Assembly: GCA_028704035.1 (NCBI GenBank)
Contig: JAQVLS010000122.1
Coordinates: 1-5,339 of the forward strand
Origin: Desulfotomaculaceae bacterium
GTDB lineage: Bacteria; Bacillota; Desulfotomaculia; Desulfotomaculales; Pelotomaculaceae
Direction of reading: 5' to 3'
Length of the DNA: 5,339 nucleotides
Shown here: piece after piece, positions 1 to 5,333 of the stretch
Layout: each line of letters begins with the position of its first letter
Numbering within the stretch: position 1 is the first letter of the stretch
Position numbers and translations under genes: made by a program
Notes under the pieces: model-generated
What the model saw: the letters and a program-made list of their open reading frames with translations, nothing else
What the model was told of the DNA's origin: nothing
The model's database searches: none

Positions 1-129
1 CCGGGAGACCATGTGGAGATAGACATCGCTCTGATCACTCCGATCGCCATAGAAGAGGGGCTGAACTTTGCCATTCGTGAAGGCGGCCGTACTGTAGGCG
101 CCGGCGTTGTGACCGGGATTAATGAGTAA
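1..129 (+). CDS. tuf: Elongation factor Tu, C-terminal end (partial, 5' end outside window)
   Basis: The first 42 codons, open from base 1 and ending in TAA, encode the C-terminal tail of EF-Tu, the GTPase that delivers aminoacyl-tRNA to the ribosomal A site in the cytoplasm. The segment belongs to beta-barrel domain 3 and shows the family hallmarks [10 protein letters not shown] and [15 protein letters not shown], followed by a short tail ending GINE. The GTPase domain lies upstream of the window and cannot be assessed. The position directly before rpsJ is the usual end of the str operon (rpsL-rpsG-fusA-tuf) joined to the S10 operon. No intrinsic terminator is visible after the stop codon, so read-through into rpsJ is plausible. 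The identification is secure because this motif is almost invariant in bacterial EF-Tu. Confidence 0.97.
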   Translation, partial: PGDHVEIDIALITPIAIEEGLNFAIREGGRTVGAGVVTGINE

Positions 130-201
130 ATAATATGGATCCGGTATAGGGCTACAATCTGTCTAAAAAAATTTATTGCGATGAGGTGAAAGGTTGCCGA
201 T

Positions 202-236
202 TCGGAAGTCAGTGGTCGGAGGTCGGATGTCGGAAT
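202..236 (+). repeat. Tandem heptad array, consensus TCGGANG (5 units)
   Basis: Five consecutive 7-base units start at 202, 209, 216, 223 and 230. Units 1, 3, 4 and 5 share TCGGA; unit 2 (TCAGTGG) is diverged. The array lies in the 232-base gap between tuf and rpsJ. The period is exactly 7 with no slippage. The word is related to, but not identical with, the TGAGACG-type units in the later gaps. It encodes no evident gene. The rest of the gap (130-201 and 237-361) holds a small hairpin at 241-263, the rpsJ leader stem at 326-353, and no promoter that I would defend. TACAAT at 153-158 resembles a -10 box but lacks a -35 partner. Confidence 0.8.
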
Positions 237-240
237 AGAA

Positions 241-263
241 GGAATTTGCCAAAGGCAAATCCC
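241..263 (+). other. Short perfect-arm hairpin in the tuf-rpsJ gap
   Basis: Arms ATTTGCC (244-250) and GGCAAAT (254-260) are perfect reverse complements around an AAA loop. Two further G-C pairs (241-242 with 262-263) follow after one mismatch. No T-run follows, so it is not a standard intrinsic terminator. It directly follows the heptad array and could be part of the same inserted element or an RNA structure in the rpsJ leader. Its function is unknown. Confidence 0.5.
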
Positions 264-325
264 ATCAAGTCCGGTGGCTGCCTGCTGACGAAAGACGGCT
301 GAATTGGGGAATTTTCACCGAGAAA

Positions 326-353
326 GTCCGCTAATCGGGCGATTAAGGAGGAC
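326..353 (+). promoter_or_regulatory. rpsJ ribosome binding site within a small potential stem-loop
   Basis: The Shine-Dalgarno run AAGGAGG (345-351) sits 10 bases before the rpsJ ATG and fixes that start. Just upstream, TAATC (332-336) pairs with GATTA (341-345) around a GGGC loop, and GTCC (326-329) can pair with GGAC (350-353), which would take up the last two G of the binding site. The structure is short, with an asymmetric internal loop, so occlusion would be only partial. The binding site is certain; the regulatory role is speculative. Confidence 0.45.
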
Positions 354-361
354 CTGAAACT

Positions 362-670
362 ATGAAAAGCCAAAAAATCAGGATCAGGCTAAAGGCTTTT
401 GACCACCACATGATTGATCAGTCTGCGCAAAAAATTGTGGATACAGCAAAAAGAACCGGGGCTTCTGTGGCTGGACCAATACCGCTGCCTACAGAAAAAA
501 ATATTTACACTATTTTGCGCAGCCCACACGTGAATAAGGATTCGCGGGAGCAGTTTGAAATGAGGACCCATAAGCGGTTGATTGATATTTTAGAACCCAC
601 TCCGAAAACTGTTGACGCGTTGATGCGTCTAGATTTGCCGGCGGGCGTAGATATCGAGATTAAGCTGTAA
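362..670 (+). CDS. rpsJ: 30S ribosomal protein S10
   Basis: This 102-residue protein has the standard length of bacterial S10, a component of the 30S head that also acts as NusE in transcription antitermination with NusB. Diagnostic residues are GPIPLPT (39-44 region), the long-loop segment [14 protein letters not shown] (53-66) and RTHKRLIDI (68-76). The loop tip has H56 and V57, the wild-type state at the site where tigecycline-resistance changes occur in other species. The ATG is preceded by AAGGAGG, and the N-terminus ([15 protein letters not shown]) is typical. It is the first gene of the S10 operon. A 232-base gap separates it from tuf, and an unusually long 220-base gap separates it from rplC. 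Confidence 0.98.
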   Translation: MKSQKIRIRLKAFDHHMIDQSAQKIVDTAKRTGASVAGPIPLPTEKNIYTILRSPHVNKDSREQFEMRTHKRLIDILEPTPKTVDALMRLDLPAGVDIEIKL

Positions 671-795
671 AGGAATGGGATACACCTCCCTAACTTTTCG
701 GGACTCAGAAATGCGCGGAATGCTCTAGGGTAGATAAATGTTCCCGATATCTTGATAGTTTTGTTAACTCATGTGAAATTGAAGGAATGCCAAAG

Positions 796-826
796 TCAGA
801 CGTCCGGTATCTAACGACCGACGTTT
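796..826 (+). other. Stem-loop built from inverted heptad-like units, rpsJ-rplC gap
   Basis: Bases 798-803 pair with 821-826 (one G-U pair), then after a bulged C at 804, CGGT (805-808) pairs with ACCG (817-820). This gives ten pairs around an 8-base loop. The left arm begins with TCAGACG (796-802), which fits the heptad words seen in the other gaps. The loop and right arm contain CTAACGAC (811-818), an 8-mer found again at 3803-3810 in an inverted heptad array. No U-tract follows. It may be a miniature heptad element or part of an rplC leader RNA. Confidence 0.55.
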
Positions 827-833
827 GCTATAC

Positions 834-864
834 AGAGGTAATGTTGGAGGCGACTCCAACCTCT
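834..864 (+). promoter_or_regulatory. Stem-loop with GNRA tetraloop, candidate rplC leader structure
   Basis: GTTGGAG (843-849) and CTCCAAC (854-860) form a perfect seven-pair stem closed by GCGA, a GNRA tetraloop. AGAG (834-837) and CTCT (861-864) can add an outer helix after a five-base bulge on the 5' side. It ends 14 bases before the rplC Shine-Dalgarno site and is not followed by a U-tract, so it is not a terminator. The 3' arm contains ACCTC (859-863), which is also complementary to the rplC ribosome binding site GAGGT (879-883), so two exclusive folds are possible. The remainder of the gap (671-795) shows no gene and no convincing promoter. Confidence 0.55.
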
Positions 865-878
865 TATCACAGAAAATT

Positions 879-884
879 GAGGTG
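879..884 (+). promoter_or_regulatory. Ribosome binding site deciding the rplC start
   Basis: GAGGTG lies six bases before the ATG at 891. The reading frame is open further upstream to a TTG at 825, which would add 22 residues, but those residues do not resemble any L3 N-terminus and they fall across the leader hairpin. The ATG at 891 gives the conserved MPKGILGRKIGM start. Confidence 0.85.
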
Positions 885-890
885 AAAAGC

Positions 891-1517
891 ATGCCCAAAG
901 GAATTCTTGGGAGAAAAATCGGTATGAGCCAGATTTTTACCGATAAGGGTCTGGCTATTCCTGTCACTGTTATTGAAGCCGGCCCATGCACCGTTGTCCA
1001 GATAAAAACACCAGGTAAAGATGGCTATAGCGCCATTCAAATCGGTTTTGGCGAGAAGAGAGAGCGTCTTTTCGGTAAGCCGCTGCTAGGGCATTTTTCT
1101 AAAGCCGATGTTCGTCCGCTTCGTTTTTTGCGGGAGCTCACTGTTGAAGAACCGGAAGCTTATCAGGTTGGCCAGGAAATAAAGGCGGATATTTTTGCCC
1201 TGGGTGAAAAGGTTGACGTAGTGGGTACAACAAAAGGCAAAGGGTTTGCGGGCGGCATTAAGCGCCATGGCTTTCACCGTGGTCCAATGTCCCATGGTTC
1301 CAAGTACCACCGCGGTCCCGGTTCCCTGGGAGCGAAAGGACCGGCCAGAGTTTATAAAGGCAGGAAACTGCCCGGCCACATGGGAACTGACCGAGTTACT
1401 GTACAGAACCTGGAAATTATTAAGGTTGACGTTGACCGGAGCCTGATTGCTGTGAGGGGCGCTATTCCCGGACCCAAAGGTGGTTTAGTCCTGGTCAAAC
1501 CATCAACCAGGTCTTGA
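891..1517 (+). CDS. rplC: 50S ribosomal protein L3
   Basis: The 208-residue protein is L3, an early-assembly large-subunit protein whose central loop reaches toward the peptidyl transferase centre. The N-terminus MPKGILGRKIGMSQIF is characteristic. The conserved core KGKGFAGGIKRHGFHRGPMS runs from about residue 115, followed by HGSKYHRGPGSLGAKGPARV (136-153) and VTVQNLEIIKVD (169-180), with the usual IPGPKGG near the end. The length matches the family (about 209). The start is taken at ATG 891, not the in-frame TTG 66 bases upstream, because of the GAGGTG site and the family N-terminus. It is the second S10-operon gene but is isolated by long gaps on both sides (220 and 124 bases). Its TGA stop is the first three bases of a heptad repeat array. 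Confidence 0.98.
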   Translation: MPKGILGRKIGMSQIFTDKGLAIPVTVIEAGPCTVVQIKTPGKDGYSAIQIGFGEKRERLFGKPLLGHFSKADVRPLRFLRELTVEEPEAYQVGQEIKADIFALGEKVDVVGTTKGKGFAGGIKRHGFHRGPMSHGSKYHRGPGSLGAKGPARVYKGRKLPGHMGTDRVTVQNLEIIKVDVDRSLIAVRGAIPGPKGGLVLVKPSTRS

Positions 1518-1535
1518 GTTGTGAGACGTGAGACT
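1515..1535 (+). repeat. Tandem heptad array, TGAGACG type (3 units), overlapping rplC stop
   Basis: Three 7-base units start at 1515, 1522 and 1529, each beginning TGAG; units 2 and 3 begin TGAGAC. The first unit begins with the TGA stop codon of rplC. A degenerate fourth unit (TAAATAT) may follow. The rest of the 124-base gap to rplD is AT-rich. It holds two weak hairpins (ATTAT 1541-1545 with ATAAT 1554-1558; CCCG 1562-1565 with CGGG 1577-1580) and the rplD binding site AAGGAGGA at 1628-1635. The same heptad word recurs at 3714-3741. Confidence 0.75.
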
Positions 1536-1641
1536 TAAATATTATGGTTTAAAATAATGAACCCGTAAAGTATGCGCGGGCAAACTCATGCCACGATTAA
1601 AAAAAGACTAAGAAAACCGTTTCATCGAAGGAGGATATAGC

Positions 1642-2265
1642 ATGCCAACAGTAGCGTTGTACAGCATCAGCGGCGAGCAAATCGGCGAATTGACGCTTAA
1701 GGATGAGGTTTTTGGCGTTGAAGTAAATGAGTCGATCCTGCACGACGCTGTTGTGATGCAGTTGGCCGGACGCCGCCTTGGTACTCATGATACTAAAACC
1801 AGATCTGAGGTAAGAGGCGGTGGTCGCAAGCCCTGGCGCCAAAAAGGCACCGGCAGGGCCCGCCACGGCACCATACGTTCCCCTATCTGGCGCGGCGGCG
1901 GGATTGTTTTTGGCCCTCACCCCAGAAACTACTCATACAGCCTGCCGAAGAAGGTCAGGAAGCTGGCGTTGAAATCGGCCCTTTCTGCAAAGGTTAACTC
2001 GGGGGACATTCTTGTATTGGATGAGCTTAAGCTGGAGCAGCCCAAAACCAAAGATATTGTCCGAATATTGAATAGTCTGAAAGTTAATGACGCCTTGCTG
2101 GTGACGGCTGATAAAGATGATAGCGTGGAGAAATCCGCCCGCAACCTCCCCAATATTAAATCATTGATAGCGACCGGCCTTAACGTTTATGACATACTGG
2201 CTTACGACAAGCTGGTTATGACCAGGGACGCCGTGGCTAGGGTCGAGGAGGTGTTTGCACAGTGA
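1642..2265 (+). CDS. rplD: 50S ribosomal protein L4
   Basis: This 207-residue protein matches the normal length of L4, which binds 23S rRNA domain I and sends an arginine- and glycine-rich loop into the exit tunnel. The loop is obvious at residues 52-92 and includes [20 protein letters not shown] and [15 protein letters not shown]. The [12 protein letters not shown] segment is intact, with no change at the site linked to macrolide resistance in other bacteria. The C-terminal half has the usual alternating alpha/beta pattern, with the family motif [14 protein letters not shown]. The ATG is seven bases after AAGGAGG. In gamma-proteobacteria L4 represses its own operon; no equivalent leader is established here. 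It overlaps rplW by four bases (GTGA), indicating coupled translation. Confidence 0.98.
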   Translation: MPTVALYSISGEQIGELTLKDEVFGVEVNESILHDAVVMQLAGRRLGTHDTKTRSEVRGGGRKPWRQKGTGRARHGTIRSPIWRGGGIVFGPHPRNYSYSLPKKVRKLALKSALSAKVNSGDILVLDELKLEQPKTKDIVRILNSLKVNDALLVTADKDDSVEKSARNLPNIKSLIATGLNVYDILAYDKLVMTRDAVARVEEVFAQ

Positions 2266-2549
2266 AAGACGCGCGCGATATTCTAAGAAAACCACTTATC
2301 ACTGAAAAAAGCACAGCGCTTATACAAGATAACAAATACACCTTCCGGGTGGATCCCAGGGCCAACAAGACTGAGATAAAACAAGCCGTGGAAAACATAT
2401 TCAAAGTTAAAGTAGAAAAGGTCAATACCATGAATGTAAGAGGCAAAAAGAAAAGAGTTCGCAATATTCCCGGCAGAACATCTGATACCAAAAAAGCCAT
2501 TGTAACCTTGAAAAAAGGCGATAAGATAGAAATATTTGAGGAATTATAA
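2262..2549 (+). CDS. rplW: 50S ribosomal protein L23
   Basis: The 95-residue protein is L23, which sits at the exit of the polypeptide tunnel and docks trigger factor and the signal recognition particle. Family features are [12 protein letters not shown] near the N-terminus, [19 protein letters not shown] (26-44), the [17 protein letters not shown] segment (49-65) that includes the extended rRNA-binding loop, and [14 protein letters not shown] (77-90). The start is GTG, whose last two bases overlap the rplD TGA stop, with a strong GAGGAGGTG binding site (2245-2253) inside the end of rplD. The N-terminus is slightly extended (MKDARD) relative to the shortest family members. The 26-base gap to rplB contains only the rplB binding site. 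Confidence 0.98.
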   Translation: MKDARDILRKPLITEKSTALIQDNKYTFRVDPRANKTEIKQAVENIFKVKVEKVNTMNVRGKKKRVRNIPGRTSDTKKAIVTLKKGDKIEIFEEL

Positions 2550-2575
2550 GCCGGAGATGAAGGAGGTGCGACCCA

Positions 2576-3400
2576 ATGGCTATAAAAAAGTTTAAGCCAA
2601 CTTCACCTGGCCGTCGTTTTGTGACCGTCTCGGATTTTGCGGAGATGACAAAAAAAGAACCTGAAAAATCACTTGTTGAACCTTTAAAAAGGAGCGGCGG
2701 GAGAAACACTCAGGGCAGGATGACGGTAAGACACCGCGGTGGCGGACACAAAAGGATGTACAGGATAATAGATTTTAAGCGTGACAAAGATGATGTACCG
2801 GCAAAGGTTGCCAGTATCGAGTATGATCCGAACCGTTCATCCCGTATTGCGCTGCTTAATTACGCAGATGGGGAAAAGCGGTATATCATAGCGCCGGTTG
2901 GCCTTAAAGTAGATCAGACGCTGCTGTCCGGCCCGAAGGCCGACATTAAGGTGGGCAACTGTCTGCCGCTTAAAAATATTCCACTGGGTACCATGATTCA
3001 TAACATAGAACTTTATCCCAAAGGCGGCGCCAAAATGGTCCGCGCGGCGGGTGGTTCAGCCCAGTTGATGGCCAAGGAAGGCAAGTACGCCAATCTGCGG
3101 ATGCCATCCGGCGAAATGCGCCTGGTATTGCAGGATTGCCGCGCCACAATTGGCCAGGTAGGAAACGTTGAGCACGAAAATATCACTATAGGCAAAGCCG
3201 GCCGCAAGCGCTGGCTAGGTTTTCGCCCCACAGTCAGAGGCGTTGTGATGAACCCTGCTGATCACCCGCATGGCGGCGGCGAAGGCCGTTCACCTATCGG
3301 CCGCAATCCGGTAACACCATGGGGTAAACCGGCATTAGGCGCTCGTACCAGAAAGAAAAAGCCAAGCGACAGGATGATCATTAAGAGAAGGACCAAATAG
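2576..3400 (+). CDS. rplB: 50S ribosomal protein L2
   Basis: At 274 residues this is a full-length L2, one of the proteins nearest the peptidyl transferase centre and needed for subunit association. The N-terminal part has [14 protein letters not shown] and [20 protein letters not shown] (50-69). The OB-fold/SH3 core follows, and the C-terminal tail carries the near-invariant [14 protein letters not shown] (225-238). H230 corresponds to E. coli H229, long discussed in relation to peptide bond formation. The lysine-rich end [13 protein letters not shown] is typical. AAGGAGGTG (2560-2568) lies seven bases before the ATG. One feature distinguishes this copy mildly from the commonest form: PADHPHGG in place of PVDHPHGG, a variant at a non-essential position. 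Confidence 0.98.
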   Translation: MAIKKFKPTSPGRRFVTVSDFAEMTKKEPEKSLVEPLKRSGGRNTQGRMTVRHRGGGHKRMYRIIDFKRDKDDVPAKVASIEYDPNRSSRIALLNYADGEKRYIIAPVGLKVDQTLLSGPKADIKVGNCLPLKNIPLGTMIHNIELYPKGGAKMVRAAGGSAQLMAKEGKYANLRMPSGEMRLVLQDCRATIGQVGNVEHENITIGKAGRKRWLGFRPTVRGVVMNPADHPHGGGEGRSPIGRNPVTPWGKPALGARTRKKKPSDRMIIKRRTK

Positions 3401-3404
3401 GTGG

Positions 3405-3413
3405 AAGGGAGGT
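3405..3413 (+). promoter_or_regulatory. Ribosome binding site supporting the TTG start of rpsS
   Basis: AAGGGAGGT lies six bases before TTG at 3420-3422. No ATG or GTG occurs at a suitable distance, and reading from this TTG gives exactly the invariant S19 N-terminus [10 protein letters not shown], so the rare start codon is well supported. Confidence 0.85.
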
Positions 3414-3419
3414 TGTATA

Positions 3420-3704
3420 TTGGGTCGTTCATTAAAAAAGGGGCCGTTTTGTGAACAAAGGCTTCTTGAGAAAATAGAAAAGATGAATGAAACTGGAGAA
3501 AAGAGAATTATTAAGACCTGGTCAAGGGCTTCAACAATCTTTCCTCAGATGGTAGGCTATACAATCGCGGTGCATGAAGGCAGGAAACATATTCCTGTTT
3601 ATATCACCGAGGATATGGTTGGGCATAAGCTAGGTGAGTTCGCGCCCACCAGGTTTTTCAGAGGCCACGGCCATCATACCGAAAGGTCTACGGCGCTGAA
3701 ATAG
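3420..3704 (+). CDS. rpsS: 30S ribosomal protein S19
   Basis: The 94-residue protein is S19, which forms a complex with S13 in the small-subunit head near the A-site tRNA and the intersubunit bridge. It begins with [10 protein letters not shown]. It has [20 protein letters not shown] (32-51) and the hallmark [20 protein letters not shown] (52-71), then GEFAPTR and [15 protein letters not shown] at the C-terminus. Translation starts at TTG, supported by AAGGGAGGT. At residue 79 it has Phe where most S19 proteins I know have Thr in the PTRTFRGH motif, a mild oddity. It follows rplB by 19 bases but is separated from rplV by a 147-base gap that carries two opposed heptad arrays, breaking the otherwise tight middle of the operon. 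Confidence 0.97.
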   Translation: MGRSLKKGPFCEQRLLEKIEKMNETGEKRIIKTWSRASTIFPQMVGYTIAVHEGRKHIPVYITEDMVGHKLGEFAPTRFFRGHGHHTERSTALK

Positions 3705-3713
3705 ACTTAGGAG

Positions 3714-3748
3714 CGAGACGTGAGAAATGAGACATGAGATGTAAGAAT
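3714..3748 (+). repeat. Tandem heptad array, TGAGANN type (5 units), left arm
   Basis: Units begin at 3714, 3721, 3728, 3735 and 3742. The central three start TGAGA exactly; the first has CGAGA and the fifth TAAGA. The period is exactly 7. The array begins ten bases after the rpsS stop. It is the same word as at 1515-1535, and it faces a reverse-complement array at 3803-3830 across about 55 bases. The sequence between the arrays has a small bulged hairpin (3747-3753 with 3760-3768) and no open reading frame of note. Confidence 0.8.
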
Positions 3749-3802
3749 TGTGGCTGCGACCAGACAATGGAAAAGATCTAAAAAAGAGGAATGCAGAATA
3801 TA

Positions 3803-3830
3803 CTAACGACTCACGACTCACGGCCCACGA
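3803..3830 (-). repeat. Tandem heptad array, CTCACGA (reverse of TGAGTCG), right arm
   Basis: Four units begin at 3803, 3810, 3817 and 3824 with consensus CTCACGA; a degenerate fifth (CTAAAAT) runs on toward the rplV binding site. On the minus strand the word is TCGTGAG, a rotation of TGAGTCG, one base away from the TGAGACG word of the left array. The two arrays are therefore inverted and could form a long imperfect stem in RNA or DNA, with matches at roughly five of seven positions per unit. The first unit and next base (CTAACGAC) repeat a sequence at 811-818. Confidence 0.8.
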
Positions 3831-3837
3831 CTAAAAT

Positions 3838-3844
3838 GGGAGGT
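3838..3844 (+). promoter_or_regulatory. Ribosome binding site supporting the GTG start of rplV
   Basis: GGGAGGT lies seven bases before the GTG at 3852. It sits immediately after the right heptad array, so if the arrays pair, the stem would end just upstream of the binding site without covering it. The GTG start gives [16 protein letters not shown], the expected L22 N-terminus. Confidence 0.8.
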
Positions 3845-3851
3845 AATACCG

Positions 3852-4193
3852 GTGGAAGCTAAGGCCATTGTCAAACATGTAAGAATATCCCCGCGCAAGG
3901 TCCGTCAGATAGTAGATCTTATCCGGGGTAAAAAAGTAAGTGAGGCCCTGGCTATTTTGAGATACACACCTAAAAGGGCCTCGGAGTTAGTTACCAAGGT
4001 GGTCAAGTCTGCTGCGGCAAATGCTGAAAACAATATGCAGATGGACAGTGATGAATTATTCGTCACCTCATGCTATGTTGACCAGGGCCCATCTTTTAAA
4101 CGATACCAGCCACGAGCCAAGGGTCGGGCAGACGTACAGCTAAAACGCACCAGCCATATAACCGTCATGGTTGGTGATAAAAAGGAGGGATAA
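3852..4193 (+). CDS. rplV: 50S ribosomal protein L22
   Basis: The 113-residue protein is L22, which binds all six domains of 23S rRNA and, with L4, lines the narrowest part of the exit tunnel. Key segments are [20 protein letters not shown] (7-26), the helix [18 protein letters not shown] (43-60) and the C-terminal beta-hairpin starting [16 protein letters not shown] (78-93) and closing with [10 protein letters not shown] (98-107). The hairpin tip, the region altered in some macrolide-resistant strains, has the normal length here. Its outer strand (ADVQL) differs from the better-known Bacillus sequence. The start is GTG with a GGGAGGT site. Its last codons (KKEG) contain the AAAGGAGGG ribosome binding site for rpsC, which starts six bases after its stop. 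Confidence 0.97.
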   Translation: MEAKAIVKHVRISPRKVRQIVDLIRGKKVSEALAILRYTPKRASELVTKVVKSAAANAENNMQMDSDELFVTSCYVDQGPSFKRYQPRAKGRADVQLKRTSHITVMVGDKKEG

Positions 4194-4199
4194 ATCTAG

Positions 4200-4895
4200 G
4201 TGGGACAAAAAGTTAATCCTATAGGCCTCCGGATCGGGATAATAAAGGATTGGGAAAGTAAGTGGTTTGCTAACAAAAAAAATTATGCCGGTCTCTTACA
4301 CGAGGATATAAAAATTCGCAAGTACATCAAAAAGAAACTTTACACAGCAGGCATTTCCCGGATCACGATCGAACGGGCGGCCAACCGTGTAAAATTGTCT
4401 ATTCATACCGCCAAGCCCGGCATAGTAATCGGCCGGGGTGGAACGGAAGTAGAAAACCTGCGTAAGCAACTGGAAAAACTCACCGGCAAACAGGTGAGCG
4501 TGAACATTGTTGAAGTCAAGGTGCCGGAATTTGACGCCCAACTGGTAGCCGAAAATGTTGCGGCTCAGCTGGAAAAAAGGATTGCTTTCAGACGCGCTAT
4601 GAAACAGGCAGTTTCGCGTTCTATGAAAATGGGAGCCAAAGGCATCAAGATCGCTTGCGGCGGCCGGTTGGCCGGGGCTGAAATTGCCCGTAGTGAGTGG
4701 TACAGCGAAGGCAAAGTGCCGCTCCATACGCTGCGCGCCGATATTGACTATGGAGTTACTGAGGCCAACACAACGTACGGGAAAATAGGAATTAAAGTAT
4801 GGATATATAAAGGAGAAGTTTTACCGGCAGCCAAGATTCCCGCAAAAAATCCGGTCCGGGGAGGGAAACCTGCTGCCGGTGAAGGAGGCGAATAA
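4200..4895 (+). CDS. rpsC: 30S ribosomal protein S3
   Basis: The 231-residue protein is S3, found at the mRNA entry channel of the 30S subunit, where it contributes to mRNA unwinding. [13 protein letters not shown] is the invariant N-terminus. The type II KH domain has the GxxG loop in [13 protein letters not shown] (76-88). The helicase-associated residues R131, R132 and K135 are present in FRRAMKQ. The C-terminal domain shows [20 protein letters not shown] (148-167), [15 protein letters not shown] (171-185) and the [14 protein letters not shown] end (193-206). A flexible Gly/Pro/Lys tail follows, common in this family. The start is GTG, ten bases after AAAGGAGGG within rplV. The gene is six bases from both neighbours, so it is probably translationally coupled to them. 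Confidence 0.98.
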   Translation: MGQKVNPIGLRIGIIKDWESKWFANKKNYAGLLHEDIKIRKYIKKKLYTAGISRITIERAANRVKLSIHTAKPGIVIGRGGTEVENLRKQLEKLTGKQVSVNIVEVKVPEFDAQLVAENVAAQLEKRIAFRRAMKQAVSRSMKMGAKGIKIACGGRLAGAEIARSEWYSEGKVPLHTLRADIDYGVTEANTTYGKIGIKVWIYKGEVLPAAKIPAKNPVRGGKPAAGEGGE

Positions 4896-4901
4896 GCAAA
4901 C

Positions 4902-5333
4902 ATGCTTATACCGAAAAGAGTTAAATACCGCAAACAGCATCGCGGCCGGATGGCAGGAAAAGCCAAGGGCGGCAGGGAGATCAGTTTTGGCGAATACGGG
5001 CTCCAGGCACTTGAGCCGGCTTGGATCACCAACAGGCAGATTGAGGCGGCCCGTATTGCTATGACCCGTTATATTAAAAGAGGCGGAAAAGTCTGGATCA
5101 GGATTTTTCCGGATAAACCGGTTACTGCTAAGCCGGCTGAAACCCGCATGGGTTCAGGTAAGGGCGCCCCGGAATACTGGGTGTCTGTGGTGAAACCGGG
5201 CCGGATTATGTTTGAACTGGCAGGCATTACTGAAGATATAGCGCGTGAAGCATTGCGGTTGGCTTCTCATAAACTGCCGATCAAAACCAAGTTTGTTAAA
5301 CGCGGGGAAGTGGGTGAGGTCAATGAAGGTTAA
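4902..5333 (+). CDS. rplP: 50S ribosomal protein L16
   Basis: The 143-residue protein is L16, which stabilises A-site tRNA binding and joins the 50S particle late in assembly. It begins [17 protein letters not shown]. It carries [20 protein letters not shown] (31-50), [18 protein letters not shown] (56-73) and the conserved [17 protein letters not shown] (78-94). R82 in that motif corresponds to the arginine hydroxylated in E. coli L16. The C-terminus [11 protein letters not shown] is typical. The AAGGAGG site (4882-4888) is 13 bases before the ATG, longer than the spacing seen for the other genes, but no better start exists and the N-terminus is decisive. The final 11 bases overlap the start of rpmC. 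Confidence 0.98.
   Translation: MLIPKRVKYRKQHRGRMAGKAKGGREISFGEYGLQALEPAWITNRQIEAARIAMTRYIKRGGKVWIRIFPDKPVTAKPAETRMGSGKGAPEYWVSVVKPGRIMFELAGITEDIAREALRLASHKLPIKTKFVKRGEVGEVNEG

Noticed and set aside
153..158. TACAAT as a -10 box for an rpsJ promoter
   Set aside because: The bases about 17 upstream (ATAATA) give no acceptable -35 box and there is no extended -10 TG. The other TTG-starting hexamers in the gap have no matching -10.
677..698. Possible terminator after rpsJ (GGGA / TCCC followed by a T-rich stretch)
   Set aside because: The stem has only four pairs and the following bases (TAACTTTT) are not a proper U-tract, so it cannot be called an intrinsic terminator.
826..834. TGCTATACA as an extended -10 promoter before rplC
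   Set aside because: TATACA lacks the important last T, no -35 box is present at 806-811, and the bases form part of the hairpin region.
825..890. In-frame upstream extension of rplC from a TTG at 825
   Set aside because: The 22 extra residues do not resemble any L3 N-terminus, there is no binding site before the TTG, and the stretch overlaps the leader hairpins. GAGGTG before the ATG at 891 and the MPKGILG start decide the matter.
1308..1388. L3 substitutions near the peptidyl transferase loop (HRGPGS, PGHMGT) as possible antibiotic-resistance changes
   Set aside because: These positions vary among species I know (HRRPGS, HRAPGS; PGRMGG, AGQMGN), so they look like lineage differences rather than resistance mutations.
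3705..3851. CRISPR array in the rpsS-rplV gap
   Set aside because: Units are only 7 bases, directly adjacent and without unique spacers, and the two arrays are inverted relative to each other. This is tandem heptad DNA, not CRISPR.
4296..4727. Long minus-strand open frame of 143 codons inside rpsC
   Set aside because: It lies entirely opposite a strongly conserved rpsC, has no recognisable motif or binding site, and is best explained as a shadow of coding constraint on the + strand.
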